64,000 bases of DNA from Cacajao melanocephalus (lineage: Eukaryota > Chordata > Mammalia > Primates > Pitheciidae), in contig CAUYLG010033237.1 of the NCBI GenBank assembly GCA_963573385.1, positions 1 through 64,000 of the forward strand, in the 5' to 3' direction. The notes beneath the pieces were generated by a model, which was given only the letters and a program-made list of their open reading frames with translations, was not told where the DNA came from and searched no databases. Every line of letters begins with the position of its first letter. Within the stretch, counting starts at the first letter, position 1. This document shows positions 41,613 through 54,934 of the stretch, in pieces. A program made the position numbers and the translations under genes.

Positions 41613-42544
41613 TCTTAAATATAGATTTAGGTTTCAAGCTAAAAGAATTTCAAGTCTGAATTGTAAACCATTGGCCAGAGCTAGCAGTGGAAGGTGAATA
41701 TCTTTCTTCCTGCTAGTCATCCACTAAGCTCTCAGCTACCTGTGATGGTTTGAAGGTGTTCCATTAGATAAAACTGAGTCCTTGGCCACACTAATTGGGG
41801 AGCAGCATATTACACATAGCTGTCCTCCCTAAAAACAGTGACCGTGACCTGCACAAGGCATTTTGATAACAGCTTTCCTAAATTCAGGATGCTTCATCCA
41901 TGTCTTATCCATTCTCAAAACACACAGTGAGGTAGGCGGGATGCAGTTATTCGTCCTTTTGTAGGATTGAGTTTGAGAAAATGAAATACAGAGCTTCAGG
42001 AGCTGGCCCTCATCTGCGTAAGTGGATCTAGGATCATAAAGGAAACCTTTCCCATAAAATATAAAGCTTTTCCTCTAGGCTGTGAGACACTTTGCAGGAA
42101 AAACTTTTGAATGTTACGCTTTCTGAATTGCAGCTAATACATTTTAACTCAAAACTTCTTGCACTTAACTAGTATAAAATACCCATGACCGAGGTAATGT
42201 TTCAAAAATTTCCACAAGGCCATTCTTCAGTAGTTGATGAAAGCACAAAAATGCACTAAGATGGGTCATTAGATCTGTGGAGCCCACAGAGCCCTCATCA
42301 TCAGCGTGATGATGACCCACTGACCGTTGCGTTCAGAGCCTCCTGCTTGTCACAACCACAGCCATTGCCATTGACTCCTTCAAGTTCCTTCTTCTGTCGC
42401 GGTTGCCCCTGCTCCTCTCTGGCTGCCATGGGGATAGTTGCTCGGATGTCTTGTGGGCTGAGCCCTGGGCTTTATTATTTGACTATTTATTGATTATTTT
42501 CCAGGTGATAGTTGTTGAGGAGAATGCAAAAGACATGGGAAACC
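41613..42544. other. Mostly unassigned, MIR-like patch
   Basis: 41860-42010 (CATTCTCAAAACACACAGTGAGG with nearby GTAGGATTGAG) faintly resembles a MIR. The rest shows nothing recognisable. Confidence 0.35.
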
Positions 42545-42838
<294 letters not shown>

Positions 42839-44655
42839 AGGACGGGGGTGGGGGCTCCTTTTTTTTTGAGAAACTCTTTGCTCTCCTAGAGAATGCAGCC
42901 CAGTCAGGGAGCAAATGTAGCACACATAAGACAATCAAGACTCAGGCGAAGGCTGTGTGGGAGGAAGTGGCCACATGGGCCAGGAAAGCCAGGGTGGGGG
43001 ATGAAAGGGGCTTCCTGGGAGGCTGAGGACCTCATCACGAAGGAGGTGGGGCAGCAGCTAGATCCAAAAGGATGGGCGGGTTTGGCGGGGCAGAGAGCAG
43101 AGCAGACACTTACTGTTTGAAGCTGTTACTGAAATGTCACGAGTGCTTGTCTTATCTCCCAACTAGATTGCACACTCCCTAGGGTAGTGACCTTTCCCTC
43201 TGTAACCCACAGAGAGCCATGCATACAGTAGGAGAATAATACACCTCTGCAAAATGAGGTTGTTCTGAAAGTGTTCAGAAATGAAGTTGGGAAGTTGATT
43301 TGCAATTACTGAAACTGTTAATATTGGTAATGAGACATCTTTTGAAAATCATTGTTATTCTCTTCTGAACATCTCAATGCATATATTCATGGCAAAGCCT
43401 GACTGGTTATCTTAAATTGTTCATTGTTTCCTGCTGTGATGTTGACAAGGTTTTTTTCTTAAACTCAACATGAGCATTTTTTTAAAAAACAAACTTTTAT
43501 CCCAACCTGAAGTGCATAAGAGCCACTTCTACAAAGCAGGGAGGGTGATTTGCAAAACATGGCCTAGAGGAACTGGGTTTTTGTTTTGCTTTGTTTAATA
43601 ATTATGAGATGAGATCATTGAACTTGGAAGCCTGATAGCAACGGGAAGCTGACTCCTGACTCCAGATGTAGAAGTACCTCTGTGTGGGGTTCATCCATGT
43701 GCGTACTGTGCAGTGAGATGCGGAGCAGGTGGTGACCAGGCTCACTGTCCCCACCTGCTCCATTGGACCCAGGAACTAGAGGTGAAACGAAGAAAGGAAA
43801 TTAAGGCAAAGAGAAAGACTGCATCCGGAAGGCAAGGAGTGTCTTCACACAAATGCATTTTTCCTGATTTTTTACATTAACCAACAACTTTTTCTTCATA
43901 TTGATACAAAGCACCTGTATCAATGGTTGGTTTCCTGTATTCCAAAGAAGAAATGGGAGCAAACCCAGTACCCAGATAAAAGAATTAGAACACCCTCCCA
44001 CACACCTGCCCTCATGTGGCTGAGGCACTCAGCCAGTTCACAAACAAACCATGGTGATGACCTATAACAGATGTGTCCCGACCTGGCAGACTACAGGGGA
44101 CATGAAGAAGCTTGGCCTGAAATGCTCTGACGTGTGCCAGCCTCACACTCACATAGTTCCTGGGCACCCAGAAAAATGGGGCTTGGGAATACTCTTATTG
44201 AGAATCTGGCATGAATGAATCACACCAAAGACTGCCAGCTAAGAGAGAGATCTACAGTCTCTAGCCCTGAGTTCTGAGTGTTTTCAGATGTGGCTGGGGG
44301 CTGAGACTCTCACGTGACATGGCATAGGCTCTGTGCCGAGGCAGACTCCCGCTCTGTGCTGCTACTAGGGAACCGCAGCAGCTTCGAAATGGGTTCTAAT
44401 CTGCCCTCCTATTGTGACAGTTTGTATTGTACTTAGAACCTAAAATTAAGACTCTAAACCGAGAAGAGTAACAGGCTGTCCAGTAGCCACTGGATCTGCA
44501 GGCAAAGTGCAGACTGACATTTGAAACTCTTCACTTTTTCCCACTCATCTTTCCAACCTTGTCACCCAGATCATCTGAGCGGTCTCCGTCCCTCAATCCC
44601 TGCATGCACCTTTGCTTTCTGTCCTTCCCTCTCCCTCAGTTCACTCCCACCAGCT
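42839..44655. other. Mostly unassigned DNA with an L2-like tail
   Basis: 43150-43250 (TAGATTGCACACTCCCTAGGG, then ACAGTAGGAGAATAATACAC) resembles an L2 tail. The remainder of this 1.8 kb shows no gene or repeat that I recognise. Confidence 0.35.
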
Positions 44656-44656
44656 G

Positions 44657-45030
44657 TAATTTGGATGCTTTCCCCTTCAAAGCTCAGGTTGAAATTTAAT
44701 TATCATTGCAATGGTATTGGAAGGTGAGACCTTTAAGAGGTGTTCGGGTCATGAAGTCTTTATTTTTCTTATTATGGGAATGGGTTTGTTATCCTGGGAG
44801 GGGATTCACTCCTCTTGCTGTCTCTCCCTCTCCCGCTTTCTGCCCTTCCTCCATGTGATGCCTTCTGTCGTGGTATGACATAGCAAGAAGGGCCTTGCCA
44901 GATGCTAGCACTTTGATCTTGGGCTTCCCAGCTTCCAGAACCGTCAGCCAATAAATTGCTGCTCATTATCAATTACCCAGTCTGTGGTATTCTGTTACAT
45001 AATACCACATAAAACAGATTAAGACACCAC
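44657..45030 (+). mobile_element. MaLR-type LTR relic
   Basis: GTAATTTGGATGCTTTCCCC, CAATGGTATTGGAAGGTGAG, CCATGTGATGCCTTCTGTCG, TCTTGGGCTTCCCAGCTTCC and ATAAAACAGATTAAGACAC. Solo. Confidence 0.75.
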
Positions 45031-45214
45031 CCCTTCTGTCTGGTGACATCCTATTTGTCTCTGAAGGCCCTGCTCAAAGGCCATCTTGTGCTTGAAGATA
45101 TCTGCTTAATCAGCCTCCCACACAGTGATTCTTCTCTCTCCTCCCAGAAAGGCCCACATATATTGCTTTAGAACAATCACGTTTGGTAAAATGAATAATC
45201 TACCAACTTTAGCT

Positions 45215-45461
<247 letters not shown>

Positions 45462-45469
45462 CAGTGAAT

Positions 45470-46257
45470 TTTGAAAGCAATTTGCCCTCCATAATGTGGG
45501 CAGACCTTATCCAGTCAGTTGAAGGCCTGAATAGAACCAAAGGCTGAGCTCCCCTGAGCAAGAGGGAATTGTATCAGCAGACAGCCTTCGGACCTGAACT
45601 GCAATGTCAGCTTTTCCTTTAGTCTCCAGCGTGCCCGTCCACCCCATGGATTTTGTACTTGCCAGCCTCCATAATCATGTGCACCAATTCTTTAAAATAA
45701 ATTTTTTTCTATACATGCTGTAAATCAAAAACGGTCTGAAACAGATCTCAATCAATTTAGAGGTTTATTTTGCCAAGGTTGAGTACGTGCCTGGGAAGAA
45801 GAGACACACGCTGCAGTCAGGTCTGTGGCCTGTGCTTTTTCCAAAGAGGAGTTTGAGGACCTCAATGTTTAAAGGGGAAAAAGTGAGCAGGAGGGGGAAG
45901 AGGAACAGTCAATTATGCATTGTCTTGCCCTCTGTAAATCTGCATTTTACATAAGATAAACAGAGTAGAAGAAAGTGGGAGATGATTTCTAATCTTGTCT
46001 TTGTCCTCTACCTGTGAAGATAGGCTGTTAATTTACATTGTCAGGGTGAGGGAGGCCACCTGGGGAGATATGTGGCCTTCTGTCTTGCAGCTGTCTGTTT
46101 AGAAACATAAGGAAGGCCTTTTCGTGTGTGTGTGACTCAGTTGCCAAGCTTAACTTTTCCCTTTGGCATAGTGAGTTTGGGGGTCCCAAGGTTTGTTTTC
46201 CTTTCACAATGCTCTGCGTTCTGTTTCTCTTGAGAACCCTGACTAATACGCCCATGA
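45470..46257 (+). mobile_element. Old repeat split by a solo LTR
   Basis: 45470-45718 (GTGGGCAGACCTTATCCAGTC, GTTGAAGGCCTGAATAGAACC, CTTTAAAATAAATTT) and 46213-46257 (TGTTTCTCTTGAGAACCCTGA) look like one interrupted old LTR or LINE 3' element. Family not named. Confidence 0.5.
45715..46212 (-). mobile_element. Solo LTR with 4-bp TSD
   Basis: The LTR is 45719-46208 (490 bp). On the minus strand it begins TGTGAAAGG, contains GCAAAATAAACC near its end and finishes in ...ACA. ATGC repeats at 45715-45718 and 46209-46212 give the 4-bp duplication usual for gamma-type ERV1. No retroviral genes remain. Confidence 0.8.
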
Positions 46258-46639
46258 TAATTTGAACACAGCTCCTCACTGTGCAGCACTTGCAGTCAGA
46301 CCACACGCCCGTGCCTCCTGGCACGTGTAGCAAGGGCCTCAACTCCATCCAAACCATATAGGGAGCCCATGGAAAGTACAGGTTCTGGTCTGCCTCCTTA
46401 GAAGCTCTGACTCAGCAGAGCTTGGTTGGCTCTGTAATATGCAATTACAGAGTGGTTGGTTATTTTTTTTTTAGTATGTGACTCTAAATCATTTCAAAAT
46501 GTGAGTTCCTCTAGTGTAGAGCACTGTGAACAGCACACACATAAATAAAAACAAATCCTGCGGATTTCAGAAATCAAGTGAGAACTTCTGTTTTGCAGGA
46601 TTTTTGAGTAACAGAAACACACTGACCCATTGTGCTTGG

Positions 46640-47092
46640 TTGAATAGCATCACTCTAAAATACTCGTCTTTCCCGGAACCTCAGAATGTGATTATATTTG
46701 GAAACAGGGTTGTTGCAGAGGTAATTAGTCAAGTTAAGATGAGGTCATGCTAGAGGAGGGTGGGTCATTAATTCAGCATGACTAGTGTCCTTATAAGAAG
46801 AGGAAAAGAGACACAGAGACAGACACAGAGAGATGATGGCCATGTGGTGACAGACGCAGAGATGGAGTTATGTAGCGGCAAGCCAGGGGATGTTGAGGAC
46901 TTCTAGCAACCACCAGAACTCAGGAGAGAGGCTTGGAACAGATGCTCTGCTTCGGAATCCCCCAGAAGGCACCAGCATTTCTCATACCTTGAGTTTGAAC
47001 ATCAAGCTTTTAGAACTGGGAGAGAATAAATTTCCTTTGTCAACCAGTTTATGGTACTTTATTATAGCAGCCCTAGAAAACTAATATGCCCA
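46640..47092 (+). mobile_element. MLT1-like LTR relic
   Basis: GGAACCTCAGAATGTGATTA, GAGGTAATTAGTCAAGTTAAG, GTGTCCTTATAAGAAGAGG, GGAGAGAATAAATTTCC and GCAGCCCTAGAAAACTAATA. Solo. Confidence 0.8.
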
Positions 47093-47449
47093 CCCACTGT
47101 AAACAACTGGAAAATGGGGCAAAATACATAAAACAGCTGTTTGCAAACATTGAACAACTGGTAGTGCAGGTCTGTGATCCTTGAGAGAAGGCAAACCAAT
47201 GGGGTGGGGCAGCACCCACGTGAATAAGCATCGCCATGGAGGATAAGTGTGGCAAGTTCTGCATTATAGTACCGGGTCCCTACTGGAAGAAACTTTTCAC
47301 AATGGGCAGCAGCTGGTTATCTGAACTACTGTATTCCCAGCTGTAGCCTGCACAGTGCTGTTTAGACTGGACACTGAGTAAATAATGGAGGAATATTATT
47401 GGACCACATTTCCTAAGCTGACTGTCTTTGAAAGTCTGGACCTGTAACA

Positions 47450-47630
47450 GTTATTCTCAACCATGGCTGGACATTAGAATGACCGGTAAGAATGTTTTTA
47501 ACCTGTGGGTGCTGGGGGCCCATCTCAGATGAATTAAATGTAGCTCTATTAGAGAGTTGGGATCCAAGCATTACTGTGTTTTACAATCTCCCCAGATGAT
47601 TGTCTTGTGCAGCCAAAGAGGAGACTCATA
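47450..47630. mobile_element. MER5-like hAT MITE
   Basis: AGTTATTCTCAACCATGGCTGGACATTAGAATG-type start and CCCAGATGATTGTCTTGTGCAGCCAA-type end are imperfect inverted repeats of a MER5A-like element. Confidence 0.7.
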
Positions 47631-47939
47631 GATCTTTATTCTACTTTCCAAAGTCACTAAGCCTCTTTGAATAATCCTGCTAAAACCTAACGTAAAGAGA
47701 CTTTTTTCATGTGGGTGTCTTCTACGTTACCATCTAATGTTATGTAAGTGCATTCTTACATATTCTTCCAAATTGGTAGACACTTTGTGTCATGGGTTAT
47801 TGTCATGTCAGTGTCTTCTCACCCCACTCTAGGCACTTTTCCTCAGAGAGCCACACCACAGCTTCTTGATGCCCATGTGGGGATTTCCTGGAGTTGTTGT
47901 GAGTCCTCTCATCCGCTAATGTGAAAGCAGGTGGATTTG

Positions 47940-48262
47940 GTTTTCAGGGCTGCTATGGCAAAGCACCACAGTGTGGTTCAAAACAGCAGAAATCTAGGCT
48001 TTCACAGCTCTGCAGGTCAGAAGTCCCAAATCAAGATGACAGCAGGCCATGTTCTCTTTGAAGGCTGTAGATGAGGATCCTTCCTAGTCTCTTTGTGGCA
48101 TCTGGTGGTGTCGCTCTGTCTATTCTCCCCTTCTTATAAGGACACCACTTACATTGACTGAAGGACCCAACCTACTCCAGTGTCTTATTCATGTTAACTT
48201 GATTATGTCTCCAAAGGCTCTTTCCAAATGAGGTCACAGTCATAGGTACCAGGTGTTAGGAC
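47940..48262 (-). mobile_element. MLT1-like LTR fragment, reverse
   Basis: GGGCTGCTATGGCAAAGCAC, TCTGCAGGTCAGAAGTCCC, CTTATAAGGACACCACTTAC and CTTTCCAAATGAGGTCACAG, the MLT1 order reversed. Confidence 0.75.
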
Positions 48263-48267
48263 TTTGC

Positions 48268-48670
48268 TATGGCTCGAATGTTTATGTCTGTCCCAAAATT
48301 CATGCTAGAACTTAAACCCCTACATGATGGTATTAAGAGGTGGTGCCTTCGGAAAGTGATTAAATCATGAGAGCAAAACCCTTAGGAATGGGGTTAGTGA
48401 TCTTATACAAGGGCAACTAGCTTGGCATTTTTTTTTTTCCTTTCTGTCCCTCCGGCCATGTGAGGATGCAGCATTTTTTCCCTCTGGAGGGAGCAGTGTT
48501 CACCTTGGAAGCATGCTGACCTTCCCATTCAAAGTCACCAGACAGGGAATCTGCCAGTGCCTTGGTCTTAGACTTCCCAGCTTCTGCAACTGTGAGCAAA
48601 AAATGTATGCTGCTTATAAACTATCCAGTGTTACGCATTTTGTTATAGCAGTATAAACAGATGAAGACAG
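48268..48670 (+). mobile_element. MaLR-type LTR relic
   Basis: GCTATGGCTCGAATGTTTAT, GGTATTAAGAGGTGGTGCC, CATGTGAGGATGCAGC, TTGGTCTTAGACTTCCCAGC and TTGTTATAGCAGTATAAACAG. Solo; adjoins the reverse MLT1 fragment. Confidence 0.72.
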
Positions 48671-48834
48671 ACATAAACACATCTTTCTGAAAGACGCAAT
48701 GTAACCCATACCACTGGGATCACCACATTCTTGCTGATTACACCTGATGGGGGACTTACCTATCTCATCTTGAAAGTAATACCTCCGTCCTTCCTCTTGG
48801 TCATCGTCTTTTTGCAGAGGACTGTTATTTACCC

Positions 48835-49012
48835 AAGTAGAGTTCTGCAAAGTGCAGCCCAGCCTCCCACAGCAGCTACATCCCTTGGGAAGTTGACAGA
48901 AATGCTGGCTCTCTGGTCCCGCCTGAAACCTACTTGGCTTGGGAATCTGCAGTTTAAGATCTCCAGGTGATCCATGAACACATCAAATTTTGAAAAGTAG
49001 TGGTTTGCATAA
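48835..49012. mobile_element. MER5-like hAT MITE, decayed
   Basis: TGGGAATCTGCAGTTTAAGATCTCCAGGTGATC and AAAAGTAGTGGTTTGCA-type ends recall a MER5 element directly before the MaLR element. Confidence 0.5.
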
Positions 49013-49764
49013 CAAAAAAGATTCAGCTTCTGATATGGTTTGGACTTGTGTCCGTGCCCAACTACCATGTTAAATTTTGATCCTCAGTGTTGGAGGAGGG
49101 GTCTGGTGAAAGGTGATTGGATCATTGCAGCAAACTTCCCTCTTGCTATTATCATGATAGTGCGTGAGTTCTTATGAGATCTGGTTGTTTAAAAGTATGT
49201 AGCACCTCTCGCTTCACTCTCTCTTCTACCTTCTCCAGCAATGTAAGGTGTACCTGCTTCCCCTTCCTCTTCCACCATGATTCTAAGTTTCCTGAGGAAT
49301 CTCCAGCCATGCTTCCTGTACAGCCTGCAGAACTGTGAGTCAATTAAACCTCTTTTCTTTATACTTTACCCAGTCTTAGGTAGTTATTTACAGCAATGCA
49401 AGCATGGACTAATACAGAAAATTGGTACCTCGGAGTGGGGCATTGCTATAAAGATACATGAAAATTTGGCAGTGACTTTGGAACTGGGTAATTGGTAGAG
49501 GTTGAAACAGTGTGGTGAAGTCAGAAGACAGGAAGATATGAGAAACTTTGGAACTTTCCAGAGACTTGTTGAATGGCTGTGACCAAAATGCTGATAGTGA
49601 TATAGACAGCGAAGTCCAGGCTGAGGAGGTCTCAGATAGAGATGAGGAACTTATTGGGAAATGGAGTAAAGGTCACCCTTGCTATACTTTAGCAAACAGA
49701 CTGGTGGCATTGTGCCCCTCCTCTAGGGATCTGTGGAACTTTGAACTTGAGAGAGATGACTTAG

Positions 49765-50350
49765 GGGATGTAAACCAAAAATAAAATTCTAAGGATCCCC
49801 ACCCCCCAACCATCTGAATGGGCTTCCTCCTAGGCCATGGCACTTTAAAATTGAACTGAAAGACTGGTTCAGGCCATGATAGGAAGTGGAGGGTCGGATA
49901 TGCTTCATTATGCCTACTCAGCATTAACATCAACACATACCTTAAGTCAGATAAGAAACATTAACAATATAATCTCTCTGAATCCTGCTACCTGGAGGCT
50001 TCAGCTGCATAGTAAAATTTTGGTCTCTACACCTCGTATCCCAACACAGACATTTCTATTGATAACTCAAACAATTGACAGTTAGAAAAATGTTCAATCT
50101 ACCTATAACCTGGAAGCCCCCGCTTCAAGTTGTCCCATGTTTCCCGACTGAACCAATGTATTTCTTAAGTGTATTGAGTTGAAATCTCATGTTTCCCTAA
50201 AACATATAAAACCAAGCTGTGCCCCAACCATCTTGGAAACATGTTCTCAGGATCCCTGGAGGGCTATGTCACAGGCCATAGTCACTCATATTTGGCTCAG
50301 AATAAATCTCTTTAACTATTTTATAAAGTTTGACTCTTCATCAACAGGTA
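49765..50350 (+). mobile_element. ERV1-like LTR nested in the MaLR internal region
   Basis: The LTR is 49769-50346 (578 bp), starting TGTAAACC and ending TCAACA, with ACATATAAAACC (TATA-like) near 50203 and AATAAA near 50301. GGGA/GGTA at 49765-49768 and 50347-50350 form a 4-bp duplication with one change. MaLR internal sequence resumes at GGTATTTGGCAGAAG. Confidence 0.8.
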
Positions 50351-51952
50351 TTTGGCAGAAGAAATTTTTAAGCAGCAAAGCATTCCAGATGTGGCCCCAG
50401 CTGCTTCTAACAGCATAATCTCATATGTGTGAGCAAAGAGATGATCTGAAACTGGAACTTACCTTTTAAAGCGAAGCAGAGCATGAAAGTTTAGAAAACA
50501 TGCAGCCTGACCATGTAGTAGAAAAGAAAAAACAATTTTTCTGGGGAGGAATTCAAGCTGGCTGCATAAATGTGCTAAGTAAGGAAGAGCTAAATGTTAA
50601 TAGCCAAGACAATCGGGAAAATGCCTCAAAAGACATTTCAGAGACCTTCATGGCAGCCCCTCCCATCACAGGCCTGAAGGCTTAGGAGGGAAGAATGGTT
50701 TCATGCCCCAAGCCAAAGGTCCCTCTAGGGAGGCCTTGGGACACTGCTCCCTGTGTCCCAGTGGTTCCAGCTCCAGTCATGGCTAAAAGGTCCCCAGATG
50801 CATCTGAGGCCACTGCTCCAGAGGATGCTATCCATAAGCCTTGGTGACTTCCATGTGGTGTTAAGCCTGTGGGTGCACAGAGGGCAAGAGTTGAGGCTTG
50901 GGAACCTCCGCTTTGATTTCAGTGGATGTATGAAAATGCCTGGATGTCCAGACAGAGGTCTGCTATAGGGGTGGAGACTTCATGGAGAACCTCTGCTAAG
51001 GGCAGTGTGGAGGGGAAATGTGGAGTTGGAGCTCCCACACAGAGTCCTCTCTGGGGCACTGCCTAGTGGAGCTGTGAAAAGAGGGCCACTGTCCTCCAGA
51101 TCCCAGAATGGTATATCCACCTGCAGCTTGTACCGTGTGTCTGGAAAAGCCTCAGGGACTCAACACCAGCCCTTGAGAGTAGCCATGGTAGCTGAGCCCT
51201 GCAGAGCCACAGGGGCGCAGATGCTCAAGGTCCTGGGAGCCCACCTCTTGCATCAGTGTTTCCTGGATGTAAGACATGGAGTCAAAGGGTATTATTTTGA
51301 AATTTTATGATCTAATGACTGACCTGTTGGGTTTCAGACTTGCATGGGGCCTATAAGCCCTTCGTTTTGGCTGATTTCCCCCTTTTGGAATGGGTGCATT
51401 TACCTGATGCCTATACTCCCATTGTATCTTGGAAGTAACTAACTTGTTTTTTATGTTATAAACTCATAGGCAGGAGTGACTTGCCTTGTTTTAAATGAGA
51501 CTTTGGACAGTGGACTTTTGAGTTAATGCTGAAATGAGTTAAGACTTGGGGGTCTGTTGAAAAGGGATGATTGTATTTTGTAGTGTGAGAAGGACATGAG
51601 ATTTGGGAGGGGCCAGGGGGATGGAATGATATGGTTTGGATTTGTGTCCCATCCAAATCTCATGTTAAATTATAATCCCCAATGTGGGAGGAGGGGCCTG
51701 GTGGGAGGGGTGATTGGATCATGGGGGTGGATGTCCCCCTTGCTGTTCTCACAAGATCTGGTTGTTTAAAAGTGTGTAGTACCTCCCCCTTCACTCTCTC
51801 TTCCTTTTTCTCTGGACGTGTAAGATGTGCCTGCTTCCCCTTCACCTTCCACCATGATTGTCAGTTTCCTGAGGCTTCCTCAGCCATGTTTCTTGTACAG
51901 CCTGCAGAACTGTAAGACAATTAAACCTCTTTTCTTTATAAATTACCCAGTC

Positions 51953-52034
51953 TCAGGTAGTTCTTTTTTTTTTTTTTCAAAAGATGTGAAATATGCCAGA
52001 AAAATAATCCTTCGGCACATTCAGGTAGTTCTTT
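51953..52034 (-). mobile_element. Tiny poly(A)-tailed insertion with 14-bp TSD
   Basis: TCAGGTAGTTCTTT occurs at 51953-51966 and 52021-52034. Between them is a T-run then 43 nt (51978-52020). On the minus strand this reads as a short RNA 3' end (GTGCCGAAGGATTATTTTTC, then GGCATATTTCACATC) followed by poly(A). These are the hallmarks of an L1-mediated, severely 5'-truncated retrocopy. The donor RNA is not recognised. Confidence 0.85.
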
Positions 52035-52066
52035 ATAGCAATGCAGGAATATACTAATACACCTTC

Positions 52067-53250
52067 CTTTTATACTGGTGAATTATCCTGGTTGTTGGAA
52101 ACACATAATATCCTTAGTTTACATTAAAATTTATCCACTAGACAGTCTTTTCTCAAAGATCCTTCAAGTATGTATAGTCCTTTAATTCTATTTTGAAATG
52201 AATTTGAGGTAAAAGCATTCTGAAGTTAGGATTTCAAATTATCTTAGTTTAAGCAAAATGAAAGTAGTCAAGTCTGAATTGCCAAGTAAATTATTATAAG
52301 AAAAACCTTCTAATAGAATTATCTCCAGCCAGTACTCTCCAAGTCAGAAAAGAGTCAGAGAAGGGAGCGATTAATCTGGTGGGGGGGAAAGATTTTTGTG
52401 TTGTCATTTTAGGGGAGAACCATGAAATAATTGTTATCAAATGTCAAGTAGATTTATTTTATATAGCCCCAGATAGACCACCAGCTAGACCTAACAGGGA
52501 GACAGATTTGGGATTGTTACAAGCATTCATATCCTATTAATAAGATTGTCAAAATATGGAACAGATTTCCAAATGGAACTGGGAAATTCAACCATTGGAC
52601 ACTTTTGTGATTGACGTAAAGTCTTTTTCTGAGAGGAAGGGTAAATTAAATGTCTTTCAGCATGTTTCCAACTCAGGGACTTCACGATGTGGCAAACTAC
52701 TCTGAAAATGAAAACTTCAGAAGGATGAGTCTTTGATTTTGTGGAACTTATTTCTGGCCCTTGGTTGTCTGAAAATATTTCTGATGTGCATCAGAGCCAT
52801 ATCTCATTGAAAATCAGTGTTTTAAAGTCCATTTCCATATTTGTTTATTATTACTTTTTTCTTACTTCAATCAGAATGATGTTAGAAGTCTTTTGTTTGT
52901 TAGTAAGTGTATCTACACAAGCATCCAGTAAGACCATAAGGATTCTCTACTGTCAGTATAAAAATTTAGGTTATTTCTATTCTTCGTAATGTTTTTGTGA
53001 CAGAGTTTCATGTATTGTGGAGTTCACATTGCTTTTACCCCTTATAATGAATGTCTATTTTTAAGATATAGGTTTTTCTCCTTACTTGTATCCACCTTGG
53101 CTGTCTCTGATTCTCGTCTGTTGCACTTAAAAAAAACTTGTTTATGATGTTTCTTATAGTCTACTTGTACTATAGTAATCTATATCTGGGATTTATTTCC
53201 CCATTGATATATCCACCCATCTATGTATTCATATATCATTCAGTTCATTT
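52067..53250. other. Unassigned AT-rich DNA
   Basis: No gene found. The homopurine GGGGGGGGAAA at 52380-52391 is the only simple feature. Confidence 0.35.
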
Positions 53251-53544
53251 TTCTTTCTTTCTTTCTTTTTTTGGTCTTTCTCTGTTGCCCAGGCTGGAGT
53301 GCAGTGATGTGATCACAGGTCACTACAGCCTTGACCTCCCAGGCTCCCATGATCCTCCCATCTCAGCCTCCTGAGTAACTGGTGGGAGCACACCACCATG
53401 CCCAGCTAATTTTCGTACTTTTTGTAGAGACAGAGTGCTGTCATATTGCCCAGGCTGGTTTTGAACTCCTGAGCTCAAGCAATCCTCCCACCTTGGCCTT
53501 CCAAAGTGCTGAGATTACTTACAGGCATGAGCCACTGTGTGCAG
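53251..53544 (-). mobile_element. AluJ-like element
   Basis: TTTC-rich head, CTCTGTTGCCCAGGCTGGAG through GCATGAGCCACTGTGTGCAGC. TACAGCCTTGACCTCC is an AluJ diagnostic. Confidence 0.85.
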
Positions 53545-54126
53545 CATTCATTTATCAAGAGACATTTCACTGAACAGGTACTACATATAGGGTGTTATTC
53601 TAGCTGCTGAAGATACAGTGAAAAGCAAGAAATATCGCCTGCTCTTGAGAAAATCACAAGGAAGAAATACACACGTAATCATCCAAGTATACAGATATAG
53701 ATAGGTGATACAGGGATAAAATAATGGTTTGCCCAAAGTGCTATGGGAACATTGAGGAGGAACACCTAGCCAGCAGGTTAGGGCAGTCTGTTGGTAGAGC
53801 ACAGACGTGGGAGACACACGAACAGCATTGAAAGGAGAAGTGACTTTGCCTTGTGGAAGTGAAGTGCAGAGGTTGTACTGGCAGAGGGCATGGGAGCTCC
53901 TTGCTGTAATGTAATCTTGGTTCTCCTTGCCTGGTTCCATGGCATGTACTTGCACTTGGTGATGTTAAGGGATCTGAAAATAATACAGGAACTGCAGCTT
54001 GCTGTTTCTGGTTCTCTAGGCCTTGCACATGGACATATGAAGGAGAAATGAAAGGATGAGAATCAGGCATGGTCTTTAGATGTTTTGGTGGGAAATAACT
54101 GAAATCTTGGCTCACATGAAGAGTGA

Positions 54127-54467
<341 letters not shown>

Positions 54468-54934
54468 TAAGCTATCTGTTCCTCATGTTAGCAGGATGCT
54501 GCAGAGGGGGATTGAGAAATCAGAGCAGAAATGAAGAAACGTGGGTTCTCCTGGTTTTAGCTGCCTGTATGTCCCAAAGGAAATAAAGTGGGTGCTCCTC
54601 CCTGTGGGTTAGCACATTCTCATGTTTTATATATTGGAGGCCATGCCTTTTTCCTTTTTTGTTTTAATCCTTTGGGTAATTCACACTATTCTAATTATTT
54701 TATTTAAAGCATGCAATGTTTAATTCTTTGTCTAATGATATGGAGCCCCCGGGGTTCAATTTAGCCTCTTCATACAGAGGAGAATGTCTGCAATATGGGG
54801 TGATTTATGTCACGGTGGAGAAATAACAAAAACAGGCAAATCACTTCTCAGAAAATAAATAGTGGAGGTTTTCTCCAACTTCCTACTACTCAGCCAAGAA
54901 AGATGAGATTTAATGTTATAAAGACTATTTAAAA

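Larger units (their letters stand above)
49026..52066 (+). mobile_element. Two-LTR MaLR (MST/THE1-like) element
   Basis: This relic runs 49031-52061. The 5' LTR (49031-49416) begins TGATATGG and ends AATACA. The internal region opens AAAATTGGTACC and holds no retroviral protein frame, as usual for non-autonomous MaLR. A purine tract (GGGAGGGGCCAGGGGGATGG) precedes the 3' LTR (51627-52061). Flanking 5-mers GCTTC and CCTTC fit a diverged 5-bp TSD. The internal part is split by another LTR (49769-50346), and the 3' LTR carries a 54-bp insertion. All frames are broken, and it is described only as a fossil. Confidence 0.88.

Noticed and set aside
51978..52020. U6 snRNA fragment
   Set aside because: The 43 nt were compared from memory with U6, U6atac, U5 and U7 and do not match; only the insertion mechanism is claimed.
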